64,000 bases of DNA. Source: Ruminococcus sp. Lineage in GTDB: Bacteria; Bacillota; Clostridia; Oscillospirales; Ruminococcaceae. A program made the position numbers and the translations under genes. The notes beneath the pieces were generated by a model. The model made no database searches. It worked only from the letters and a program-made list of their open reading frames with translations, and was not told where the DNA came from. The stretch spans positions 1 to 64,000 of the forward strand of contig JAGCWY010000041.1 of assembly GCA_017961625.1 (NCBI GenBank). The letters run 5' to 3'. How positions within the stretch are numbered: the first letter of the stretch is position 1; each line of letters begins with the position of its first letter. Shown in pieces: positions 25,421 to 33,973 of the stretch.

Positions 25421-27022
25421 ATGAATCAGGATTCAATATCCTTCGACCTTGGCTGTAATTTCGATTACAAGCTGTTCGATGTCGTCGATCAGTACGACAA
25501 GAAACACGCCATAACAAGCTTTTTCGGGAAACTAAAATACGACGGTCTTCCAGGAGGCCGTACAGCTTCAATCATTCCCGACTTTTCACTGGATCAGCTT
25601 GCTGATTACGTAAAGGAATGTCAGAAGCGCAATATAACCTTTAACTATCTCATCAACCCTCTTTCAATGGATCAGAACGAGATAGACCCTGTAATGGGTA
25701 AAAAGATACGTGAATTCATACACACCATGTATGATATGGGCATCAAAGCTTTCACTCTCAATTCTCCTATACTCATAAAGTACGTAAAGAGAGAATTCAA
25801 GGACGCCTTTGTAACTCTCGGCCTTTACGCATATCCTACAACTATCCAGCATATAGAGTACTGGCGCAACTGGGGCGTTGACGAGATTACTCTCGACCAC
25901 TGCTTCAACAGAAGGTTCGATCTCCTCAGACAACTCCTGACACAGTATAAGGATACAGACTTCCACCTGCGCGTCATAGCTAACAATCTCTGCCTCAGAG
26001 AATGTCCCTTCCGTCTTGCGCACGGCTGCTTCGTAGGTCATTCCGATCCTGACAAGTTCTCTATGGACTACTCTCTCGTGAACTGTGCTTACACGAAGAT
26101 AACACATCCTGCGGCTATTCTTACATCAGAATTTATACGTCCCGAGGACGTTCACTACTACAGGGAGCTTGCAGAGGAGACAGGTAATAAGCACTTCTCT
26201 ATCAAGCTCATAGACAGAACAAGGACTACAGAGTTCCTTACCAATGTAGTAAAAGGCTATATGGAAGAATCCTACGACGGAAATCTGCTTGATATAGTAA
26301 ACTGGCCGCGTTCAAAAAGTATCGCTATACGTCCGGACAAGAAGATAAATTCAGTTGCACCGGAAGACGAGGATCCCGTACCGACTCAGACAGCTCCGGT
26401 TGGTGCTCCACCTACAGGTATGCCTGTAGGTGGTCCTCCTCCATGGGTAATGGAAGGCAGACCTCCGAGACCAGGTGAGCCTGAAGAATGGGCAAAGGCA
26501 CACGGTATTTCTGCTCCTCCGGCAGGTATGCCTCCTTTCGGTGCAGGCGGTCCCCCCGCAGGTATGCCTGCAGGCGGCCCTCCTCCATGGGTAATGGAAG
26601 GCAGACCTCCGAGACCAGGCGAGCCTGAAGAATGGGCAAAGGCACACGGTATTACTGCTCCCCCGGCAGGTATGCCTGCAGGCGGTCCCCCTCCCGGAAC
26701 TCCGCCTATGAGGTGGATGGAGCAACTCAAGCCTGAATCTATGATGGCTTACGGAAAGACCATGCAGCTTCCAAAGCTATATGTTGACAACAAGAAGCTT
26801 GACGGCTTCCTTGAGCACTTCATCAATAACAACAACTGCTCAAATTCACTCTGCGTCAACGATATCCTCGAAAACGGCGAGACAGCTCCCAATGCCTGCG
26901 CACATTGCAGCACGTGGGCTAAGAAGGTCATCTCCTACGATGAGGCTGAGGTTGCCCAGTGGAAGCAACTCTGTGAGAGTGTTCTCCACAACATCGAAGA
27001 CGGCGGAATCTACAGAGACTGA
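25421..27022 (+). CDS. Peptidase-U32/UbiU-like family protein with Pro/Gly repeat insertion
   Basis: A 533-residue cytoplasmic protein. Residues 1-315 match the U32 (UbiU/RlhA-like) barrel: NITFNYLINPL, a GIKAFTLNSP strand, GLYAYPTT, and Cys-rich NLCLRECPFRLAHGCF followed by VNCAYT, giving four cysteines (from about residue 190) placed as in iron-sulfur U32 proteins. Then comes a Pro/Gly-rich stretch with two 48-residue repeats (about 333-425, WVMEGRPPRPGEPEEWAKAHGI core), and a C-terminal segment (about 455-533) with a second cysteine set (NCSNSLC ... CAHC). U32 relatives act in oxygen-independent hydroxylation or RNA modification, but function here is unknown. ATG at 25421 follows AGGGAG; upstream in-frame starts lack a site. 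Confidence 0.75.
   Translation: MNQDSISFDLGCNFDYKLFDVVDQYDKKHAITSFFGKLKYDGLPGGRTASIIPDFSLDQLADYVKECQKRNITFNYLINPLSMDQNEIDPVMGKKIREFIHTMYDMGIKAFTLNSPILIKYVKREFKDAFVTLGLYAYPTTIQHIEYWRNWGVDEITLDHCFNRRFDLLRQLLTQYKDTDFHLRVIANNLCLRECPFRLAHGCFVGHSDPDKFSMDYSLVNCAYTKITHPAAILTSEFIRPEDVHYYRELAEETGNKHFSIKLIDRTRTTEFLTNVVKGYMEESYDGNLLDIVNWPRSKSIAIRPDKKINSVAPEDEDPVPTQTAPVGAPPTGMPVGGPPPWVMEGRPPRPGEPEEWAKAHGISAPPAGMPPFGAGGPPAGMPAGGPPPWVMEGRPPRPGEPEEWAKAHGITAPPAGMPAGGPPPGTPPMRWMEQLKPESMMAYGKTMQLPKLYVDNKKLDGFLEHFINNNNCSNSLCVNDILENGETAPNACAHCSTWAKKVISYDEAEVAQWKQLCESVLHNIEDGGIYRD
26417..26684 (+). repeat. 144-bp tandem repeat in the U32-family gene
   Basis: Units start at 26417 and 26561 (GGTATGCCTGTAGG / GGTATGCCTGCAGG), with the start of a third at 26669. 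They are almost identical at DNA level through the WVMEGRPPRPGEPEEW-coding part. Confidence 0.9.
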
Positions 27023-27040
27023 TAAAATGTACATACAGCT

Positions 27041-27078
27041 AAAGGCTGTACTGCATTCATTGCGGTACAGCCTTTTTT
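27041..27078 (+). terminator. Intrinsic terminator of the U32-family gene
   Basis: Stem AGGCTGTAC/GTACAGCCT with following TTTTTT; it sits between convergent genes. Confidence 0.85.
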
Positions 27079-27080
27079 AT

Positions 27081-28307
27081 TTATTGGAACTCATTCTGTT
27101 TTCCAGGAACAAGGAACACGAACTCGAACCGCGTCCCCTTTCCAGGCTCGGAATAGACGAATATCTCTCCGCCGTTTGCTCGGACTATTTTCTGAGCAAT
27201 TGACATACCAAGTCCAGAACTGTACATCGTCCTGTCCTTTGACTTTGAAGAAAAGCGATTGAAAAGCTTCGGTATCTCCTCCTGAGGTATTCCTTTTCCG
27301 TTGTCGGACACGGCAAGGGTGGTAAGCACCGGATTCTGGGTGAGCTCTGCCCACATCTCAGTACACTCCGAATGGTCAGCTGAGTTTTTGATTATGTTGC
27401 CTATAGCCTCGCAAAGCCAGCCCTTGTCGCATATAAGCCTTACATCGTCAGGTATTGATGAACTTATTGATATGCCATTTTTCCTGAGCAGAGGAGACAG
27501 CTTTTTCACAGCAAGCCCGAATATCTCAGATATGCTGTAGGACTCCATATCGTACTCTACCGCATTCGCGTCCAACTTTGCAAGCTTTATAGCTTCTATA
27601 ACAAGTAACTCCATGCCGTCAAGATTAAGCTGTATCTCGTCTAAGAGTTTTTTTCTTCTCTCCACTGAAAGGTCATCCAGCTCGCTGAGCATATCTGTAT
27701 TAAGATGTACAACTGCAAGAGCCGTTTTTATCTGGTGTGAAAGGTCTGTCAGGAAACTTTTCAGGAAGCCTTGTTCGTCACTGAGCTTCTGACTTGTATT
27801 TCTCATGCGTTCAACGAGTATCTCGGCGCTTTCGCATACCCTGTGTACCGTACCAAGCTCCTCGCCATACATATTTATAGCCTTCTTAGTGTCATAAGCG
27901 GCTTCGATACAGTCGTCACGGAGCTTTTCGAGTTTTTTGAATACCGACATGACCTCGTACATGGATATTATCAGCCATATCACCGACACAGCAGTCATAG
28001 CTCCGAATATCGTGTAAAAGGTGATATTCCTTACATGATCATAGCTGTGCATGAGCTGAGGAGGCATATTCCGTCTTATACTGTATTCCCTGAGCAATGC
28101 CTCTCCACCAGTGATTGCGTCCGCCTCGGGAGCTCCCGTAAACCTTCCGCCGCCAACGGCCGAAAGCTCCGATTCTATCTGCTCCGCTACTATTACCTTC
28201 GCACACTTCTCTGCTGCTATACTTGCAACGGCAGCGGAGATAAATAGCATTATAATGAATATGAGTATCAGCCGCCGCGGAGCGCGGTTATTTATGAATC
28301 CGTCCAT
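27081..28307 (-). CDS. OmpR-partner sensor histidine kinase
   Basis: A 408-residue kinase with two membrane segments (about 11-31 and 98-117) enclosing an outer domain of about 65 residues, a linker, HisKA with the phosphorylated His near residue 189 in DLSHQIKTALA, and HATPase motifs NIIKNSADHS, DNGKGIP, FNRFSSKSK and GLGMSIAQ. It overlaps the regulator gene by 16 bases. Divergent from the FtsX-type ABC transporter, it most likely controls that transporter in response to an antimicrobial or envelope signal. Confidence 0.92.
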   Translation of the reverse strand: MDGFINNRAPRRLILIFIIMLFISAAVASIAAEKCAKVIVAEQIESELSAVGGGRFTGAPEADAITGGEALLREYSIRRNMPPQLMHSYDHVRNITFYTIFGAMTAVSVIWLIISMYEVMSVFKKLEKLRDDCIEAAYDTKKAINMYGEELGTVHRVCESAEILVERMRNTSQKLSDEQGFLKSFLTDLSHQIKTALAVVHLNTDMLSELDDLSVERRKKLLDEIQLNLDGMELLVIEAIKLAKLDANAVEYDMESYSISEIFGLAVKKLSPLLRKNGISISSSIPDDVRLICDKGWLCEAIGNIIKNSADHSECTEMWAELTQNPVLTTLAVSDNGKGIPQEEIPKLFNRFSSKSKDRTMYSSGLGMSIAQKIVRANGGEIFVYSEPGKGTRFEFVFLVPGKQNEFQ

Positions 28308-28891
28308 TTATAACCCATTCCTCTCTTAGTCACAATCCTTCCGCAGCCTGAGGACCTGCTGAGCTTTTCGCGGAGGCGACTTATATTGACGGAAAGAGTA
28401 TTGTCATTTACGAATATACCTTTGGAATCCCAAAGGTATTCCAGTATTTGTTCACGTGTAAGATAATGCTCACGGTTCATCATAAGATACCCGAGGAGCT
28501 TCTGCTCAACTGCGGTGAGCTCCATTTCGGGAATATCGGGTATACGCCGAAGATTTGCGCGTATACGCGAGAAAAGCTCTCTCAGGCGGAAGGGCTTGGT
28601 CATATAGTCATCGCCGCCGCTGTCGAGACCTCGGACTATATCCGCCTCGTCGTCGCAGGAGGTAAGGAATATAACAGGGGTCTGTATATTTTTCCTCAGT
28701 CTTCTGCAAAGCTCTATGCCGTTGCCGTCTGGAAGTGTAACGTCGAGGATTATCAAGTCTGCCCCAGGAGCTGCGGCTTCTGCAGCAGCAGCCGTGCGAA
28801 CGGCAATGACGTTATATCCCTCTGTTTCAAGGGAGAGCTTTATATTTGCGTTCAGTGTGTCGTCATCTTCAACGAGAAGTATAGTATTCAT
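28292..28891 (-). CDS. OmpR-family response regulator with shortened DNA-binding domain
   Basis: A 199-residue regulator. Receiver domain 1-115 with D9-D10, phospho-acceptor Asp50 (ILDVTLPDG) and Lys in MTKPF. The winged helix follows almost at once (ELTAVEQKLLGYLMM, LTREQILEYLW, VNISRLREKL, GMGYKW), so the usual four-stranded sheet that opens an OmpR DNA-binding domain is missing; the protein is about 25 residues shorter than typical. The recognition helix and wing are intact. ATG follows GGGGTGAAG. Probable target: the inverted repeat at 29010-29020. Confidence 0.9.
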   Translation of the reverse strand: MNTILLVEDDDTLNANIKLSLETEGYNVIAVRTAAAAEAAAPGADLIILDVTLPDGNGIELCRRLRKNIQTPVIFLTSCDDEADIVRGLDSGGDDYMTKPFRLRELFSRIRANLRRIPDIPEMELTAVEQKLLGYLMMNREHYLTREQILEYLWDSKGIFVNDNTLSVNISRLREKLSRSSGCGRIVTKRGMGYKWTDS

Positions 28892-29009
28892 GTCTTCACC
28901 CCGCCTTTTTTCTATATTTTAACATACACCGAACAAAAAAGCAACCGGCTCACGCATTTATCCTACGGAAGCCATAAAATTTATATTCCAAAAATTTCTG
29001 AGTTGTAAT

Positions 29010-29036
29010 CTTACTGTAAGGTTAGCAGATTATACT
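29010..29036 (+). promoter_or_regulatory. Regulated promoter of the MacB/FtsX-type ABC operon
   Basis: CTTACTGTAAG (29010-29020) is an inverted repeat centred 16 bases upstream of TATACT (29031-29036). There is no good -35 hexamer at 17 bases, which fits activation by the divergently encoded OmpR-type regulator. Confidence 0.5.
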
Positions 29037-29066
29037 ATTATTAAACTAAGGAATGGAGGTCTCTAT

Positions 29067-29741
29067 ATGGACAACAATATTATTATAAGCACCGAAAAGC
29101 TCGTCAAGCAGTACGGCGAGGGCGAAAATATGATATACGCTCTCAACAACGTTGACCTTGAAGTGCAAAAAGGCGAATTCGTAGCAGTTACAGGCGAGAG
29201 CGGAAGCGGAAAAACTACCCTGCTGAACTGTCTCGGATCACTCGACACCCCCACAAGCGGCAAGATCACTGCCTGCGGTAAGGAGATAACGAATCTCGAT
29301 GACAAGGGGCTTTCCGCTTACAGACGCAAGAATATCGGCTTTATATTCCAGTCCTACAACCTCATACCCGTACTCAACGTGGAGGAGAATATAGTCCTGC
29401 CCCTGAATCTTGACAATACCAATCCGGATATGGAATTCCTGAATGAGCTCCTTGAGCTCACAGGTCTTGACAAGAAGCGTCAGAACTTCCCTCACGAGCT
29501 CTCAGGCGGTCAGCAGCAGCGTGTTGCCTTTGCACGCGCACTCATACACAAGCCCCAGATAATACTCGCCGACGAGCCTACAGGAAATCTCGACAGCAAG
29601 AACAGCCGCGAGATAATATCCATACTCAAAAGCTCTATTAAAAAGTACGCCCAGACACTCGTACTAATAACCCACGACGGCAGTATAGCTTCACAGGCTG
29701 ACCGTATAATCCGCATATCTGACGGCGTGCTTTCCGAATAA
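29067..29741 (+). CDS. ABC transporter ATP-binding protein (MacB/LolD type)
   Basis: A 224-residue ATPase: Walker A GESGSGKT, Q-loop FQSYNL, signature LSGGQQQR, Walker B IILADEPTGNLDS, H-loop LITHD. The LSGGQQQRVA...DEPTGNLD form is typical of the MacB/LolD/BceA group that works with FtsX-type permeases. ATG follows GGAATGGAGG. The permease gene starts 12 bases downstream, and a two-component pair is divergently encoded upstream, as in antimicrobial-peptide sensing and detoxification modules. Confidence 0.94.
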   Translation: MDNNIIISTEKLVKQYGEGENMIYALNNVDLEVQKGEFVAVTGESGSGKTTLLNCLGSLDTPTSGKITACGKEITNLDDKGLSAYRRKNIGFIFQSYNLIPVLNVEENIVLPLNLDNTNPDMEFLNELLELTGLDKKRQNFPHELSGGQQQRVAFARALIHKPQIILADEPTGNLDSKNSREIISILKSSIKKYAQTLVLITHDGSIASQADRIIRISDGVLSE

Positions 29742-29753
29742 GGAGGTGCGGAC

Positions 29754-32546
29754 ATGAAACAGATCATATCTCTTTCGCTTAAATACATACGCCGGCAGAA
29801 GCTCCGCACATTCCTTACATTTATGTGTGTCATGCTCTCGGCGTTCATTCTCGCTACTGTCTGCACCTACGGCAGCAGCGGCTATACCACCCTTTACAAC
29901 GAAACTCTAAAGGAAGACGGTACATGGGAGCTGGAAATACACTCATGGATAAAAAGGGCAGCAGACCCGGAAAAGGCTCTTGATATAGCCATACACCATG
30001 CCGTCACAGCGGATTACTTCACATACAGCTCGGACAACGCAGAATACTCAGAGGCTTATACCGAAAGCACCGGCAGGGTACCCTTGTTCGAGATATCAGA
30101 CGGCAGCAGTACACACTTAGTCAGGGCAGTAACCGCTGTAAAGGAGGACGGAAATCAGAAGCTGGTAAATTACTACAGAAACGTTGACACTCCCGATAAC
30201 GACATTACAAGGGACGGCGTTTATGTTCCGGAGTTCCTTAAGGAAATGGGCTATTCCACAGGCGATACCGTCACCCTGACCATACGTCCCATGACAGCGG
30301 TTTACGACGAGGATTCAGAGGCAATGAAGACTCTCCGTGCAAATCTTCTTGAAAAATATGGCACGCAATACACATCCAGTGACCCGGAATACCAGAACCT
30401 ATCAAAGAATATGCAGAAAAAGGCCTCAAAAGCCTCTATCGCTTCACTTCTGAAAAAACAGGGCATAGAGCTTCAGAATAACCCTTTCACTGATAAGCAG
30501 TACGGCACCGCAAAGGAAGTCACCTTCACTATCGCAGGCTTTAACCATTATTCTCTTTTTAAGAGTGAACAGTTCGTGCTCATGAACGGAAAGGGCTTCA
30601 ATATCTCCTTAGAGGATCTTGTTGACCTTAATACAGAGGGCATCAGAACCGGCGGTAATTCATCGGTATATCTACGGCTTATAGACAACTGCGATTACGA
30701 CGAGGCGCTGAAAAGCCTTTTCACTGACCTCGGTCATGACTATGAGAAGGATTTCTATAACAGCTCTGAATACGGCTACCGGACAAACGATCTTCTTCTC
30801 GGTCTTGAAATGAAGAGCCCCTACGCCATGTACAAGGAATTTGGAAATATAGCTGCGCCTGCGCTGGTAGTGCTGCTTTTAGCATGGTTCATATCGCGCT
30901 TCGTTATCGACTGCACATTTGAAATGGCTGTGCATGAAAGAAGCAGCCACTTCGCAGCACTGCGTATCATAGGAGCTTCAAAGGGACAGATAGCGGCACT
31001 TGTATTGATAGAGGCGCTGTTCTACTGCCTTACGGCTGTGCCCCTCGGAATAGGGTTGGCTATATTCCTTTGCCGCGGCTCAATAAACGCCCTGTACAAG
31101 TCAGGCATTGATGTCTTCGAGTTCTCGGCAAAACCGGTATTCATCTCTATCGGAGCTTTCCTGACTATAATTGCCATATTCATATCCGCCTATACCTCGG
31201 CTATGTGGGCTGCAAGAAAGCTTTCTCCGGCAGAGGCTCTGAACTTCGGCAAGCCAAGAAGCAATAAAAAGAGGAAAAAGCGCAGCAAGAAGTCAAAGCT
31301 CAACCTCAGCGCGAAAAAATTCATAAGGCGCTACACTAAGAAAAATATCAAAACCGCAAAGAGCCGCTTCGTTATCTCAACAATAACTATGGCTCTCGGT
31401 GTACTGATGTTCACATTCTCGGCTATCGCTCTCATATTTGTTTACGGCGAGATCAAGGAAGGTCTGATAATATCAGAGCTTTATGACGAGACATACGATT
31501 TCTATATAGACGGCTATTACAGCGACGATCAAAAGAACATTACCGGAGATATCGACAAGTATTTCGGCAATAAGGAAATATTCTCCGCGTGCAGTGTTAC
31601 AGGCTATTACCAATGCTCCTTCTCCGACAAGGACGGCTCTGACAGGATCGTTAAGGAAAAACTCTTGCGAAATCAGACTATTTACGGAATCGGCGCTGTC
31701 CATATTATCAATGAAAAAATATACAACAAATACGAGCTTGACGTGATTTCGGGAATGAGCTATCAGGAATTCGTAAGTAAAAATGCTGCACTGTTCAACA
31801 ACAGCATTTACGGCAGCTACGAAGAAATGGACACTGACGACGACGACAAGCTTATCGAAAAACACAAAACCTCCTACTATGACTTGAAGGACGGCTACAG
31901 ACTCACCACTACAAGCGGCGACAGGATAAAGGTCATAGGTAAGATATCCAGCAAATCTACAATAAACGGTCTTATCGTACCTCTTGAAAACTCTGCCGAG
32001 TTTAATATGACTTACAGCATAGGACTGACCGTAAACGGCAGTAAGCACTACAGGGAGGCAGTTAAGCTCTTCAATGAATTCGTGGAAAAAAACAATCTGG
32101 AAATGGCTGAGAATCTGTACTCAATGAATACAGGTCTGCACGAATTCATTTTCGCTATAGCAAAGATAGTACTCATATTCCTTGTATCTATATGGCTCGT
32201 GGGAATACTCTCCATGATTAATTCCGTAAACACAAGCGTGCTCAACAGGAGCCGCGAGCTGATGATGCTCAGGAGCGTCGGCATGACGCGGAAGCAGCTC
32301 CGCAGGAGCATTATGCTGGAAACTCTGATGTTCTCGGCTACTGCCGCTATATCCGGCACTCTGATAGGAGTAATAGCAGTAAGACTTGCAGTGGGCAGAT
32401 TCAATATGCATGAGCTGACCGCATATGTATTACCTGTGGTCATAATATCACTGACATTGAATATAGTAATAGCTCTGCTAGCATCTATACCTGCAATACG
32501 CAGTCTCGGAAGGGTAGAATCCATTGCCCAGGCTTCGAACGAATAA
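29754..32546 (+). CDS. FtsX/MacB-type ABC transporter permease
   Basis: A 930-residue membrane protein. One membrane segment near residues 18-40 is followed by a large extracytoplasmic domain (to about 370), three membrane segments (about 372-490, the first FtsX domain, ending AARKLSPAEAL), a Lys-rich cytoplasmic linker (KKRKKRSKKSK), another membrane segment near 540, a second outer domain (about 570-795) and the second FtsX domain (800-925, LMMLRSVGMTRKQLRRS). This two-FtsX-domain layout with two outer domains belongs to clostridial antimicrobial-resistance or lipoprotein-type exporters rather than to BceB. ATG follows AAGGAGG. Ends in a terminator. Confidence 0.92.
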   Translation: MKQIISLSLKYIRRQKLRTFLTFMCVMLSAFILATVCTYGSSGYTTLYNETLKEDGTWELEIHSWIKRAADPEKALDIAIHHAVTADYFTYSSDNAEYSEAYTESTGRVPLFEISDGSSTHLVRAVTAVKEDGNQKLVNYYRNVDTPDNDITRDGVYVPEFLKEMGYSTGDTVTLTIRPMTAVYDEDSEAMKTLRANLLEKYGTQYTSSDPEYQNLSKNMQKKASKASIASLLKKQGIELQNNPFTDKQYGTAKEVTFTIAGFNHYSLFKSEQFVLMNGKGFNISLEDLVDLNTEGIRTGGNSSVYLRLIDNCDYDEALKSLFTDLGHDYEKDFYNSSEYGYRTNDLLLGLEMKSPYAMYKEFGNIAAPALVVLLLAWFISRFVIDCTFEMAVHERSSHFAALRIIGASKGQIAALVLIEALFYCLTAVPLGIGLAIFLCRGSINALYKSGIDVFEFSAKPVFISIGAFLTIIAIFISAYTSAMWAARKLSPAEALNFGKPRSNKKRKKRSKKSKLNLSAKKFIRRYTKKNIKTAKSRFVISTITMALGVLMFTFSAIALIFVYGEIKEGLIISELYDETYDFYIDGYYSDDQKNITGDIDKYFGNKEIFSACSVTGYYQCSFSDKDGSDRIVKEKLLRNQTIYGIGAVHIINEKIYNKYELDVISGMSYQEFVSKNAALFNNSIYGSYEEMDTDDDDKLIEKHKTSYYDLKDGYRLTTTSGDRIKVIGKISSKSTINGLIVPLENSAEFNMTYSIGLTVNGSKHYREAVKLFNEFVEKNNLEMAENLYSMNTGLHEFIFAIAKIVLIFLVSIWLVGILSMINSVNTSVLNRSRELMMLRSVGMTRKQLRRSIMLETLMFSATAAISGTLIGVIAVRLAVGRFNMHELTAYVLPVVIISLTLNIVIALLASIPAIRSLGRVESIAQASNE

Positions 32547-32549
32547 TCA

Positions 32550-32583
32550 AAAAAGTGCAGCTCGTATAAGAGCTGCACTTTTT
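32550..32583 (+). terminator. Intrinsic terminator of the FtsX-type ABC operon
   Basis: AAAAGTGCAGCTC/GAGCTGCACTTTTT: 13 paired bases and a T run. Confidence 0.92.
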
Positions 32584-32602
32584 CGATTGCAAGCAAAGGT
32601 AA

Positions 32603-32688
32603 GCAATATAGTTTATGGGGGGATAGGTTGGTTTATGTTTGTTATTAAACGGTCGGTTTAAGAAAAACTTAAATCTAAACTATATTGC
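32603..32688. repeat. 86-bp element bounded by 13-bp perfect inverted repeats
   Basis: GCAATATAGTTTA (32603-32615) and TAAACTATATTGC (32676-32688) enclose 60 bases. It lies in the gene-free stretch 32584-32841. It could be a small transposon remnant (MITE-like) or a long hairpin; no flanking target duplication is obvious. Confidence 0.4.
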
Positions 32689-32841
32689 CGCCTTCTTAAG
32701 CTGCTCATCAAAAGCAACTACATAAATATTAACACGCCGAAAATAAAATAGCAATAGAATATTCATGAAATGCGGATTTTCAGCGTGAAGTGCTTAATTT
32801 ATTAACAATTTGTTCACATTTACACAAATATAACGCAAATC

Positions 32842-33348
32842 TTATAACTCCGTTTTTTTCAGCCTGCGGATATACATTATCTCATTCAGTTCCCTGCCGC
32901 CGATGTTGTCCTCCACGATCTCGCTGGTGGCTGTAAAGCCGTGTTTTTCGTAAAAATGCCTTGCGTGGACATTTTCCTCCAGCACCCATAATATTACGCT
33001 GCGGAAGCCCTCCCATTCCAGCTCCTCTATGCATTTTTTCAACAGGCAAGCTCCGATGCCCCTACCGATGTACTCAGGCAGCAGGTATATCGATACTATC
33101 TCTCCGCTCTCCGAGAATTTTTTCCAACGTGATGTGCAGAAACTCGCCGTGCCGACTATCCTGTCATCCTCAAATGCTCCTATATCTGTCCTGCCGTTAA
33201 CATTTATACCATTGATCCACCTGCCTAGAGGAATGCTGTCAAGGTAGTCCTGCGGTATTATACCCTTGTATGCGTAACGCCAGCTTTGCTCATAGATATC
33301 ACTCACTGCCGCGTAATCATCATTTTCTGTAAGATGTCTTATCATCAT
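32842..33348 (-). CDS. GNAT-family N-acetyltransferase
   Basis: A 168-residue protein with the GNAT fold: N-terminal AVSDIYEQSWRYAYKGIIP, the acetyl-CoA loop LLPEYIGRGIGACLL (R-x-x-G-x-G) and the C-terminal NVHARHFYEKHGF segment. The substrate is unknown; relatives acetylate small amines or protein N-termini. It stands alone. Two adjacent ATG codons are possible starts; AGCAGGTG precedes. Confidence 0.9.
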   Translation of the reverse strand: MMIRHLTENDDYAAVSDIYEQSWRYAYKGIIPQDYLDSIPLGRWINGINVNGRTDIGAFEDDRIVGTASFCTSRWKKFSESGEIVSIYLLPEYIGRGIGACLLKKCIEELEWEGFRSVILWVLEENVHARHFYEKHGFTATSEIVEDNIGGRELNEIMYIRRLKKTEL

Positions 33349-33420
33349 GATATCACCTGCTGTCTCAAAATAACAGACCTCATTATATCACATTAAACAA
33401 GGCAAGTCAACACCTTATAC

Positions 33421-33449
33421 TTGATTTTTTAATATATTTATGATAATAT
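33421..33449 (+). promoter_or_regulatory. Promoter of the zinc-ribbon gene
   Basis: TTGATT (33421-33426), 17-base spacer, TAATAT (33444-33449). Confidence 0.6.
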
Positions 33450-33482
33450 GGTGTTAAGAGATGTACGAAGGGAGCGGTGAAC

Positions 33483-33908
33483 ATGGGAACATCTTACAGG
33501 TACAAATGCGATGAGTGCGGATATGAAGAGGAATTCTTTATAGGTGGCAGCATAATGTCTCGGAACTACGCAAAGAAAGTAGAGGAGGCTGAGGAGGAGC
33601 TCAGAAGCGCCGCTCTGTACGGAAAATTCGGCGAGACCATACAGCAGATTATGAAGTACGAACGAGAAAAGGTCTATATCAACTGCGATACCGATCTGTA
33701 TCAGTGCATGGATTGCAGAAGGTTCTCGGTACAGATGGCAAAGGAACTGTCTCTAAATAACAGCGACTTCACCCTGTCTGTAGAGTTCAGGCACGAATGT
33801 CCATACTGCCATTCGGCTTTTCTGCGGAAAAGCCGGGGCTCCATAACATTCTGTCCCGGCTGCAAAAGATTCACGGCTCAGCTCGTGACCATGGGGAAAT
33901 TTGAATAG
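33483..33908 (+). CDS. Small zinc-ribbon protein of unknown function
   Basis: A 141-residue cytoplasmic protein with four CxxC knuckles: CDEC near the N-terminus, CMDC around residue 78, CPYC around 108 and CPGC around 126. These make two probable four-cysteine zinc sites, N-terminal and C-terminal, joined by a helical stretch (KKVEEAEEELRSAA). No family name is recognised. ATG at 33483 has GGGAG at 8 bases; the GTG two codons earlier is too close. Single gene with its own promoter and a shared terminator. Confidence 0.75.
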   Translation: MGTSYRYKCDECGYEEEFFIGGSIMSRNYAKKVEEAEEELRSAALYGKFGETIQQIMKYEREKVYINCDTDLYQCMDCRRFSVQMAKELSLNNSDFTLSVEFRHECPYCHSAFLRKSRGSITFCPGCKRFTAQLVTMGKFE

Positions 33909-33914
33909 TTCACT

Positions 33915-33967
33915 GAAAAAAAGTCCATAAGCGAGTGTATTGACTGACCTCACTTATGGATTTTTTT
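33915..33967. terminator. Bidirectional terminator between zinc-ribbon gene and pilus operon
   Basis: AAAAAAAGTCCATAAG ... CTTATGGATTTTTTT: about 12 paired bases with A and T runs on either side. Confidence 0.88.
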
Positions 33968-33973
33968 ATTTAT

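Noticed and set aside
26351..26730. Open frames antisense to the U32 repeat region
   Set aside because: By-product of the Pro/Gly repeat; no start signals.
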